64,000 nt of DNA from Paenibacillus sp. ACRRY (GTDB taxonomy: Bacteria > Bacillota > Bacilli > Paenibacillales > Paenibacillaceae). The notes beneath the pieces were generated by a model that worked only from the letters and a program-made list of their open reading frames with translations, did not search any database and was not told where the DNA came from. The position numbers and the translations under genes are program-made. The DNA is taken from positions 1,922,001 to 1,986,000 of the forward strand of contig NZ_JAKRNM010000001.1 of NCBI RefSeq assembly GCF_022346995.1. Reading direction: 5' to 3'. The stretch's first letter is position 1, and each line of letters opens with the position of its first letter. Positions 34,760 to 42,871 of this stretch are shown piece by piece.

Positions 34760-37687
34760 CTAACATTTTAATTTGAACTGTTGAATGGCCGCTCCACCTT
34801 GGAACACAATATATAAACGATCAAGTTCCTGCTCAGGTTGGATTGGGCATTGGACCGTTGTCCATTGGATGTCAGAACGATCTTGACCCGGTGTGGATTC
34901 AGAACCATTCATGGGCACAGGACATGTTCCGAGAAGCGCCCCATCTGGCCCTCCAGAACGTATCTGCAGTTCTCCACCTTTTCCAAAAGCAGCTACCCGT
35001 GCTTCCAATGTATGCGCTCCTTGTGTTCCGTTATTCAGGAAAGCAATCCAGGACAGCTGATCTTCCTTATACAGTGGTTCTCCAGGGACAATGGCCCGAA
35101 CTGCCGATCGTCCTTCCAGACACTCATCCAGGAGCACACCTGCATACTCATCAAAATTCTCAGCAAATGTTGGCAAGTCCAATTGGCGGGCAGGTATAAC
35201 CTCCCCTTCAATCTCCATATCGGCTGTCTGGCGAATATCTTCCGAGGAGCGCCCAGCCATAATGGACCAGGTCGCTGTCTCCACGCAATACCGATCACGG
35301 GTGACATCCCAGAAGGCAAGCTTTTGAACAGGAATTTCAAAAGTTACTGTCTGAACTTCGCCAGATGCAAGATGGATACGTTTAAAGCCAATTAATTGCT
35401 TCAAAGGCCGCTTTACTCGGGATGTCTGTGGACGCCCATATATCTGCACCACTTCATCACTTGCGTACTCTCCTGCATTTCGGACTTGTAGTTCAACCTT
35501 CAACACATCAGCTCCGGATTCACCTGTTATCCGCTTAGCACTGATTGCATCATATTCGAATGGAGAATAAGTCAAACCATGACCGAATGGATATAAAACC
35601 GGACCCTCATGGTACATATAGGTCGTACTGTTATTGATAATATCGTAATCCATGATATCGGGAAGCTGGGACTCATCCTCATACCAGGTCATATTCAGTC
35701 TGCCTGCCGGAGCATATGTGCCAAGCAGAACATCCGCAACCGCGTGTCCAAGCTCTTGTCCTGCATGAGTCAAGTATACGATGGCTGGAGCTATGTCCTT
35801 TAACTCCTGCAGTGCAAATGGATAACTTCCCACAATCACAACAACGGTATTGGGGTTTACCTTGCGAACCTCTTTGACAAGACGAATTTGCTCAGATGGA
35901 AGTGTAAGACCTGGCCGATCAATTTCTTCCTTGCCGTTAATATAAGGACTATTACCGACAACGACTACAGATAGGTCACTTGCTTTCGCAGCAGCTACTG
36001 CTCGCTTAATACCATCAATCTCGATATGCTTCACCAGCGGTACTGGCTTCTTCGCTCCAATCGCCGAATTACTCGCATTCGATGCTTCCGTGCCATCTTC
36101 TGGTGAATCAGCAACGGGTGCCAAAACATGCTTGTCCCGATGCTCAGCAAGTCCCAATGGAAGTCCATTCCACGTACGCATTAAGCTTCCGTTATCGATC
36201 TCGGGATCAAATTGCACAACTTCCTTTACAAACCATCCCCCGATCTCTGGTGCAATCGCCTGATACTTGCCTTCTTCGGTTAACGTAATATAGCGATTAT
36301 TCTTCACACTTCGCAGCGTATGACTTCCCCATCCCCAATCCTGATGAACGAACACAGCCTTCTCCGCACTGCCTTCCGCAACGGCTACAACGGTTCCTTC
36401 ATCTCCGATGGATAATACCTGCCCTTCTGTAGTCTGGAGACTAATTCGATCATTTCCATCCTCATAGATGATCTCTGCATCAGCCAATCGACTCCGCAGA
36501 CCGTCCAATGCGGTGATCCGATACGGTAGCGTACCGCTATACCAATCGGTGAATACTGCACCCGCGAGAGGTCCAACCACGCTTACCTTGCGAAGTGCAT
36601 CCGACTTTAATGGGAGCAACCCGTCATTTTTCAACAATACAATAGATTCTACCGCAGCTCGATAACTTAATTTGGCGTGTTCCGGCGCACACAGGACAGA
36701 CTCTGGTATAGAAGCATATGGATTAAGACCCGAACGGTCCAGTTGTCCAAGACGCATGCGAACCCCGAAGATGTTGCGAATAGCCCGGTCCAGATCTTCT
36801 TCCTTCAGCAAATCTCGATCAAGAGCCTCTTGCAATGCAGCGACCACCAGATCCACTTCATCGGTCAGACAATCCACACCTGCTTTTAAAGCACCTGCCG
36901 CAGACTCGGCATGCGTCGCATGGTATCCATGATAGTTTACGGTTTGGGAGAGGTCTCCCCCGTCACAGACGATAAAACCAGGCATAGCCCATTCGCCTTT
37001 GACCACATCGTTCACATAAAGGCTCTCAATTGCAGGCGTGCCGTTGATGGAATTATAGGCTGTCATCATAGACAAGGCACCGCCCTCAACAAAAGGTGTC
37101 TCGAATGCTTTAAGATAGTACTCTCGCAAATTCCGAGGATCAATGCTGGATGAACAATTCAGCCGGTCTTTCTCGTTATTATTGGCGAAGAAGTGTTTTA
37201 GCGTAGCGACCATTTTCAAATAAAATGAATGATTCCCCTGCATACCTTGCACGAGAGCTGCTGACATCTCCCCTGTGAGCACAGGGTCTTCACCATAGCC
37301 TTCTTCGGTTCTTCCCCAACGTGGATCACGCTCCAGATCAACGGTTGGTGCCCACAGGGTTAAACCGTGCCGTTCAGGTTCGCGATGGTGGTAGGCTCTG
37401 GCCTCATCCCCTATGACTGAACCAATTTCACGCATGAGTGCTGTATTCCATGTACTTGAGAGTCCGAGAGGCTGCGGAAAAACGGTTGCTTCCCCTTTCC
37501 AGGCCACCCCATGGGCAGCTTCCCCTCCAACGTTGTATGCAGGAATTCCCAGCCGCGGAACAGCTGCTTCGCGTGTAGGAATCAGGCTGATCTTCTCTTC
37601 TATCGTCAATCGTTTAATCAGGTCATCAAGTCTCTGTTCGAGCGGCAATGCTGCATCCCACATGGGGTACTGTTCATATTCCTTCAT
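34760..37687 (-). CDS. GH3 glycoside hydrolase with beta-trefoil-like insert and C-terminal CBM6-like domain
   Basis: 975 residues, no signal peptide. The GH3 N-terminal barrel has the nucleophile Asp242 in FIVCDGGDL and KH163-166 in LKHFF. The GH3 C-terminal domain is interrupted at about 413-525 by a segment rich in QTTEGQVLSIGDEG- and LRSVKNNRYITLT-like repeats, resembling a fascin/actin-crosslinking beta-trefoil. It resumes with VVVVGNSPYINGKEEIDR. A fibronectin III-like region (about 700-790) and a CBM6-like jelly roll (about 850-975) complete it. It is probably a beta-glucosidase or beta-xylosidase acting in the cytoplasm. AGGAGGAG precedes the ATG. Its neighbour is an alpha-xylosidase, which suggests xyloglucan or xylan breakdown. 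Confidence 0.85.
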   Translation of the reverse strand: MKEYEQYPMWDAALPLEQRLDDLIKRLTIEEKISLIPTREAAVPRLGIPAYNVGGEAAHGVAWKGEATVFPQPLGLSSTWNTALMREIGSVIGDEARAYHHREPERHGLTLWAPTVDLERDPRWGRTEEGYGEDPVLTGEMSAALVQGMQGNHSFYLKMVATLKHFFANNNEKDRLNCSSSIDPRNLREYYLKAFETPFVEGGALSMMTAYNSINGTPAIESLYVNDVVKGEWAMPGFIVCDGGDLSQTVNYHGYHATHAESAAGALKAGVDCLTDEVDLVVAALQEALDRDLLKEEDLDRAIRNIFGVRMRLGQLDRSGLNPYASIPESVLCAPEHAKLSYRAAVESIVLLKNDGLLPLKSDALRKVSVVGPLAGAVFTDWYSGTLPYRITALDGLRSRLADAEIIYEDGNDRISLQTTEGQVLSIGDEGTVVAVAEGSAEKAVFVHQDWGWGSHTLRSVKNNRYITLTEEGKYQAIAPEIGGWFVKEVVQFDPEIDNGSLMRTWNGLPLGLAEHRDKHVLAPVADSPEDGTEASNASNSAIGAKKPVPLVKHIEIDGIKRAVAAAKASDLSVVVVGNSPYINGKEEIDRPGLTLPSEQIRLVKEVRKVNPNTVVVIVGSYPFALQELKDIAPAIVYLTHAGQELGHAVADVLLGTYAPAGRLNMTWYEDESQLPDIMDYDIINNSTTYMYHEGPVLYPFGHGLTYSPFEYDAISAKRITGESGADVLKVELQVRNAGEYASDEVVQIYGRPQTSRVKRPLKQLIGFKRIHLASGEVQTVTFEIPVQKLAFWDVTRDRYCVETATWSIMAGRSSEDIRQTADMEIEGEVIPARQLDLPTFAENFDEYAGVLLDECLEGRSAVRAIVPGEPLYKEDQLSWIAFLNNGTQGAHTLEARVAAFGKGGELQIRSGGPDGALLGTCPVPMNGSESTPGQDRSDIQWTTVQCPIQPEQELDRLYIVFQGGAAIQQFKLKC

Positions 37688-37761
37688 ACTTACTCCTCCT
37701 AATTAGTGGTATGGTTCTATCATCATCTTCCATTGTTCCAGGAGCTCCAACGTACGTTGAT

Positions 37762-37925
37762 TAAACTTCTGGTGCCAAACGCAAAATCACATCCGAATAA
37801 GCAGCATGCTCCAGCTGTATTTGGTAAGTTGTATTGAAAAGTCCGCCCTGCAAGAGGCAATACTCTTTCACTTTGGTAGCGGTTCCAAAAATCTCTCCAC
37901 CAATCGATATAATATCTCGGTAGGT
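37762..37925 (-). pseudogene. Remnant of an aminoglycoside phosphotransferase-family gene
   Basis: An open stretch of 54 codons, bounded by TAG (37926-37928) and TAA (37762-37764), reads ISIGGEIFGTATKVKEYCL and LLQGGLFNTTYQIQLEHA, ending DVILRLAP. This is the N-terminal nucleotide-binding lobe pattern of APH/choline kinase proteins (GG-x-FNTTY and the lysine- or arginine-bearing DVILR strand). There is no start codon or ribosome site, and the remaining about 250 residues are missing. Recognition is by eye only. Confidence 0.45.
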
Positions 37926-38035
37926 CTACCCTAGATCATACTATGATTTACTCGCTGCAACCACTTCTGCATGTCTCATTTGTAGACAAACAGAACGGCA
38001 CCTTGCGGTACCGTCCTCTAAGTCATGTGTGCAAA

Positions 38036-40354
38036 TTACAATTGAATCGTGAGCGAGCTTACGCCTGTTGCTGCCGTTACTACGATGCCTTGTTCACCAG
38101 CTGTCTGGGATCCACCCTCGACACTGGATACACTTTCGATGCCGCGAAGTACCACATTCCATGGCTTGCCTGCACCTTCAGCACGTACCTCCAGAACAGA
38201 TCCGTTACGGGTTACGTTCACAATCAGTTCCTGCTCAGCCTGTTGGTTTACAACAACCGCTTGAGCCGTGTTGCCATCAGAAAGCTCGAACAAATGCAGG
38301 GAAACTTCATTTGCAAAATCATAATCCGGTTTGCTATTCGTCGCGCCCACTGCAATCAAACTGTTTGGTTTGATCATCATTGGCAATGTGCGGAAGTTAT
38401 GATTCTCACGTACAAAACGACCGCCTTGTACTTTATCGCCTGTCAGGAAGTTTGTCCACGTTCCTTCTGGCAAGTAGTAAGTTACATCGCCTTCCTTATT
38501 AAAGATCGGCGCTACAAGAATCGAATCCCCAAACATGTATTGCGTATCCAGGCTATATGTTGCAGGATCCTCTGGGAAGTCCAGCACCATGGCGCGCATC
38601 ATCGGGATACCTTTCACAGTCGATTCCTGAGCAGAATTGTAAAGGTAAGGCATCAAGCTATTTTTAAGTTTGGTGAAGTCACGAACAACGTCCACGGATT
38701 CTTCATCAAATAGCCAAGGCACACGATAGGAAGTACTTCCGTGTAGACGGCTGTGAGAAGACAACAGTCCGAATTGTACCCAGCGTTTGTATACGTCAGG
38801 TGTCGCTGTATTTTCAAATCCGCTGATATCATGACTCCAGAAGCCGAAGCCGGAAAGTCCGAGTGACAAGCCGCCGCGAAGCGATTCAGCCATGGATTCA
38901 TAAGTAGAAGAGCAATCTCCGCCCCAGTGAACCGGGAACTGTTGACCACCTGCTGTTGCCGAGCGGGCAAACAGGGCAGCTTCGTTCTTGCCAATTTTTT
39001 CTTCAAGCAACTCAAATACTGCTTTGTTATAGAGATGTGTATAGTAGTTATGCATTTTAACCGGATCGGAGCCGTCAAAGTATACGACATCAGTCGGAAT
39101 TCTTTCGCCGAAGTCTGTCTTGAATGAATCTACACCTTGATCAAGCAGTACCTCCAGCTTACTCTTATACCACTTGACAGCATCCGGATTCGTGAAATCA
39201 ACCAGCGCCATACCGGCTTGCCACATATCCCACTGCCATACGCTGCCATCAGCTGTTTTCACCAGATAACCGTTCTCCATACCTTCATCAAACAAGTAGG
39301 ATTTTTCTGCAATATAAGGGTTGATCCAGGCACATATTTTAAGACCTTTGTCTTTCAAACGGCGAATCATGCCTTCCGGATCCGGGAACATCGCTTCATC
39401 CCATACGAAATCAGACCATTGGTATTCCTTCATCCAGAAGCAGTCAAAGTGGAATACGGAAAGTGGAAGATCACGTTCAGCCATGCCGTCCACGAAGTGG
39501 TTAACGGTTGCTTCATCATAATCCGTTGTGAACGATGTTGTCAGCCACAGACCAAACGTCCATGCCGGTGGAAGCGCTGGTTTACCTGTTAATTTCGTAT
39601 AATTATCAAGTACATCCTTCGGATTGTCACCGCCGACAATGAAGTACTCCAAAGTCTCGCCTTCTACGCTGAACTGCACTTTAGATACATTCTCAGATGC
39701 AATTTCATACGATACGCGTTCAGGATGGTTTACGAATACACCGTACCCTTTGCTGGACAAATAGAAAGGAATGTTCTTATAGGACTGCTCGCTGCTTGTA
39801 CCGCCGTCCTCATTCCATGTGTCAACCACTTGACCATTCTTAACAAATGGTGTGAAGCGCTCACCCAGACCGTAAACGTATTCGCCTACGCCAAGATCAA
39901 GCTGCTCGCGGAAGTATGCTTCTTTACTCGGACCAGTAATATAACCAGCCGCTCTCTGACCGCTGCCTGTAATCCGTTTTCCTTCATACAAGAAGTTGAC
40001 GTCCCAACCCTTTGTTTTGTCAATTTGAACTTCAAGATTGCCGCTTTTCAAAACAGCACCTTGTTCATTTTGCGTGATGTCAACATTTACATCTTGATAG
40101 TTGAGTTCAAATTCAGGACTCTTTTTTACTCTTCCTTTATGGTGATTCAAGGTTACACGAATAACGTTAGGCATAGGTGAGCTGTACGTTGCTTTCAGCA
40201 ATGTACCGTTCAGCGTATCACCTTTGGTGCGAATATATTTAGTTGCCGCATATACGGTCAAGGAATCCCCTTTTTGCACAATATCACGAATGTCAGTCGG
40301 GTTTTGAATTTGGTATCCTTCACGAGTCATCCAGAATCCATCAGTAAATTTCAT
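38036..40354 (-). CDS. yicI: GH31 alpha-xylosidase
   Basis: 772 residues, matching YicI of E. coli in length. The N-terminal beta-sandwich domain is followed by the catalytic barrel with nucleophile Asp414 in KTDFGE and acid/base Asp480 in HWGGD (equivalent to D416 and D482 of E. coli YicI). FDCFWMKEYQWSDFVWD forms the substrate wall. No signal peptide, so it acts on imported xylose-capped oligosaccharides such as isoprimeverose. AAGGGGGAAAG precedes the ATG. It is divergent from an AraC regulator, with a cre-like site between. Confidence 0.93.
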   Translation of the reverse strand: MKFTDGFWMTREGYQIQNPTDIRDIVQKGDSLTVYAATKYIRTKGDTLNGTLLKATYSSPMPNVIRVTLNHHKGRVKKSPEFELNYQDVNVDITQNEQGAVLKSGNLEVQIDKTKGWDVNFLYEGKRITGSGQRAAGYITGPSKEAYFREQLDLGVGEYVYGLGERFTPFVKNGQVVDTWNEDGGTSSEQSYKNIPFYLSSKGYGVFVNHPERVSYEIASENVSKVQFSVEGETLEYFIVGGDNPKDVLDNYTKLTGKPALPPAWTFGLWLTTSFTTDYDEATVNHFVDGMAERDLPLSVFHFDCFWMKEYQWSDFVWDEAMFPDPEGMIRRLKDKGLKICAWINPYIAEKSYLFDEGMENGYLVKTADGSVWQWDMWQAGMALVDFTNPDAVKWYKSKLEVLLDQGVDSFKTDFGERIPTDVVYFDGSDPVKMHNYYTHLYNKAVFELLEEKIGKNEAALFARSATAGGQQFPVHWGGDCSSTYESMAESLRGGLSLGLSGFGFWSHDISGFENTATPDVYKRWVQFGLLSSHSRLHGSTSYRVPWLFDEESVDVVRDFTKLKNSLMPYLYNSAQESTVKGIPMMRAMVLDFPEDPATYSLDTQYMFGDSILVAPIFNKEGDVTYYLPEGTWTNFLTGDKVQGGRFVRENHNFRTLPMMIKPNSLIAVGATNSKPDYDFANEVSLHLFELSDGNTAQAVVVNQQAEQELIVNVTRNGSVLEVRAEGAGKPWNVVLRGIESVSSVEGGSQTAGEQGIVVTAATGVSSLTIQL

Positions 40355-40391
40355 GTTTTCTTTCCCCCTTCGGTTATACTATAATAATATT

Positions 40392-40449
40392 GATATTAAT
40401 CATGGTTTTCTTCCGATATTTTGACCAAATATATCACGATTTTGATATT
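40392..40449. repeat. Three direct GATATT repeats in the yicI/araC intergenic region
   Basis: GATATT at 40392, 40415 and 40444; the last two extend to GATATTTT. The spacing of 23 and 29 bases and the position between divergent genes fit half-sites for the AraC-type regulator, but the region is AT-rich and chance is possible. Confidence 0.3.
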
Positions 40450-40483
40450 TTCCACCCGCTTCTTAAGCAAGATCACCAATCTA

Positions 40484-40497
40484 TGGAAACGATTACA
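40484..40497. promoter_or_regulatory. cre-like site between yicI and araC-type gene
   Basis: TGGAAACGATTACA matches TGWNANCGNTNWCA except at position 3. It lies 32 bases before the regulator start and 130 bases before yicI. CcpA repression is inferred. Confidence 0.5.
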
Positions 40498-40528
40498 TTA
40501 ATAATGATACCATAAAGGAGGACCTTCT

Positions 40529-41443
40529 ATGGAACGCGAACGATTACGGGAGGACCGAATCCACGGGAATGCAATGTATCCTGTCAGTGTTTACCCGGAT
40601 ATTGAACAGCTCAATGGAGATAGCATTCTGGATTGCCACTGGCACGATGAGATGGAATTTACGATGGTTACTCAAGGCAGTGCAGTGTTCCAGATTGACA
40701 TGAACACCGTGGAGGTAAAAGCGGGCGAGGCAATTTTTGTCAACCGGGGTGAAATCCATGCAGGCTATCTGAAAAGCGACCTTCCCTGTGTCTTCTCCTC
40801 TATCGTGTTCAGTCCCGAGCTGCTGGGCAGCCGTACCTTCGATGCTGTACAGGAGAAGTTCATTGGGCCGCTCGTTCATAAGACTCTTATCCCTCCATTT
40901 CATATGAAGCCGGAGGATGACTGGGGGCGTGAGATCCTGCTGCATCTCCAGCGTATTTTCGCTGATCATGCTAGCGGTTCTGAAACCTGTGAGATGACAA
41001 CCAAAGCCTATCTGTATCTCATTTTCGCCCGTATGTTTGATCACATGCGCCCTGCACCTGTCAAAGGTACCGTGCCGACAGGCAGCCATGACAAAGTAGA
41101 GCGGCTCAAATCCGTTCTTGGCTACATTCACAAACGCTACCCTGAGCCGCTAAAGCTGAAAGAACTGGCGGATGAGGCCAATATGAGTGAAGGACACTTT
41201 TGTCGTTTTTTCAAGCAGATGGTACAGAAAAGTCCTGTTGACTATATTAACTATTACCGTGTGCAGCAAGCCTGTTACCAGCTCGAGAACACGGATCACA
41301 AGATCGTGGATATTGCCATGGATGTCGGCTTTGAACATCTAAGCTATTTCATCACCACATTCAAAAAACATAAAAATACCACCCCCTCGCAGTATCGGAA
41401 AATGTTTTATGAAAAGGTGGCCATGGAGCCTGCCCTTATATGA
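40529..41443 (+). CDS. AraC-family regulator, probable activator of yicI
   Basis: 304 residues. An N-terminal cupin (HWHDEMEFTMVTQGSAVFQ, 37-55; GEAIFVNRGEIHAGY) binds a sugar-type effector in this subgroup. The C-terminal tandem helix-turn-helix is clear (LKELADEANMSEGHFCRFFKQMVQKSPVDY and IAMDVGFEHLSYFITTFKKHKNTTP). AAAGGAGG lies 6 bases before the ATG. Divergent orientation and the shared cre-like site suggest it controls the alpha-xylosidase gene. Confidence 0.87.
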   Translation: MERERLREDRIHGNAMYPVSVYPDIEQLNGDSILDCHWHDEMEFTMVTQGSAVFQIDMNTVEVKAGEAIFVNRGEIHAGYLKSDLPCVFSSIVFSPELLGSRTFDAVQEKFIGPLVHKTLIPPFHMKPEDDWGREILLHLQRIFADHASGSETCEMTTKAYLYLIFARMFDHMRPAPVKGTVPTGSHDKVERLKSVLGYIHKRYPEPLKLKELADEANMSEGHFCRFFKQMVQKSPVDYINYYRVQQACYQLENTDHKIVDIAMDVGFEHLSYFITTFKKHKNTTPSQYRKMFYEKVAMEPALI

Positions 41444-41450
41444 AGCAAAT

Positions 41451-41487
41451 AAAAGGTGCCTACAGCGGTTATGCTGCAAGCACTTTT
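41451..41487. terminator. Terminator between araC-type gene and convergent gene
   Basis: AAAAGGTGC-CAGC pairs with GCTG-GCACTTTT with small bulges, followed by T5. It lies just after the regulator and can act in both directions. Confidence 0.7.
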
Positions 41488-41513
41488 TAATTTTTGCTAT
41501 GCCTAGTAGCGTA

Positions 41514-42434
41514 TTATTCTTTCAACGTTTTCCAGGAAGTGTATTCATGAATTGAGAATCCCTTAAATGAGGAGTGCTCTGCCGTCAACTTTTCCACCAG
41601 CTTAAGCTGAGACTCCATGTACGCTGATCCTTCTTCATAAAATGTAATAAAGTCACCTTCCTTGCTCTGCTTCGTCTCAACGGCAATCGAGATCGCTTTG
41701 CCCAGCTGGGAAGCTTCTGCAAGCTCGTCTTTTGCAACGCTATAGATTGCTGCAGCCGTATCGCGGTAAGCCATAATGGTGATCGAATCAAATTTGCGGA
41801 TCATCCAGCTGCTCACAGCCATTGTTGAACCCGGAATGTTGTAGTTATCCAGCCAGAAAGGCAAATCTGCAGCTACAGGCATATTCATCAGTGCAGCGCG
41901 GTCAACGATGTATTGAACATTCCCTTGCCACTGAGTAATGACGCTTGCCTGATTGGTTTTCCACTCCGGATGGACATGCGGTTCAATATCAAGATGAATC
42001 CCAGCAAATTTCTCGTTAGGTTCTACCTGATTTTGATAGGCTTCAATCCAGTCGAGGAAACTTGCAATCTGCTCTCTGCTTTCGGTTAGTCCCCAAGCCG
42101 CTCTTCCATCCATCACATCAACCGCGATATTGTAAGCTCTGGCCTTACGAATGAATTCTGTATAGTAGGGAATCTTCACATCGCGATTGATCTGCAGATA
42201 GATCGTGTTGATATCATGATCCACGGCAAATTTCAGCACCTCTTGCGGATTTTTCTCGATCTGAGTGGTATCCCATACCCAAGTCGCTCTAAGTGGCCCT
42301 TCAACGTTGCCATGAATGGATTCATAACTTTCTACAGAACCCTGTGCAATGGACTTGGATGAGAACGTTACACCTGCAATCAGGACCAGACAGCTGATGA
42401 TTTTAATAAAATGAAACCCCCGCTTGCTTTGCAT
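41514..42434 (-). CDS. Secreted TIM-barrel-like hydrolase of unknown specificity
   Basis: 306 residues. Signal peptide about 1-30 (basic start, hydrophobic core, SIAQG region). The rest reads as alternating strands and helices: RATWVWDTTQIEKN, INTIYLQINRD, AVDVMDGRAAWG and FAGIHLDIEPH (143-153), then DSITIMAYRD and a C-terminal FKGFSIHEYTSWK. The LDIEP segment (Glu151) and MAYRD recall the end-of-strand catalytic acids of GH18-like barrels, but the full DxxDxDxE motif is absent. AGGGGAG precedes the ATG. It stands alone, with no family name that I can assign. Confidence 0.6.
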   Translation of the reverse strand: MQSKRGFHFIKIISCLVLIAGVTFSSKSIAQGSVESYESIHGNVEGPLRATWVWDTTQIEKNPQEVLKFAVDHDINTIYLQINRDVKIPYYTEFIRKARAYNIAVDVMDGRAAWGLTESREQIASFLDWIEAYQNQVEPNEKFAGIHLDIEPHVHPEWKTNQASVITQWQGNVQYIVDRAALMNMPVAADLPFWLDNYNIPGSTMAVSSWMIRKFDSITIMAYRDTAAAIYSVAKDELAEASQLGKAISIAVETKQSKEGDFITFYEEGSAYMESQLKLVEKLTAEHSSFKGFSIHEYTSWKTLKE

Positions 42435-42871
42435 ATTTGTACACTCCCCTTGTAAATTACCGCTCCATCGTCGTATTACGGAAGAATGTTTGTCGTTTTA
42501 CCCTTCATTTTATGAATCAGATAAACGATTTGTTTATGCATTTGCTTTCATATGCAATATCATCTTCTAGACTTACGACGAAAGGATCATATAAGATTAT
42601 TTCGGGAATTCACACTTCTGTATTCATAGTTCTTAAGTCTCATTTATTAAAAACTTTTTAATTTACACAGATAATTTCCACAACTTCTGTCGTTATTGCC
42701 ATATTTGAATGACCAACAGAAGACCTAGGAAGCGTTTTCTCAAAAAACACAAAAAAGCCGCCATAAAGGCGACTTTCAGTCTTCCATATTCACATTTACC
42801 CATCTATATGTTGTCATTTCTATTCATCACGTTCTTACAAACCAGCCAGTAAAAGAGATCATGCCCTCATT
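42435..42871. other. 437-base non-coding region
   Basis: AT-rich. It holds the leader of the secreted protein gene and, at 42754-42776, the terminator of the adenine deaminase gene. No credible gene or structured element otherwise. Confidence 0.6.
42754..42776 (-). terminator. Intrinsic terminator of ade
   Basis: AAAGCCGCC pairs with GGCGACTTT (one G-T pair) around a 5-base loop. On the minus strand TTTTTT follows. Confidence 0.65.

Noticed and set aside
42720..42740. Possible cre site GGAAGCGTTTTCT downstream of ade
   Set aside because: Three mismatches to the consensus and located at the 3' end of genes on both sides.
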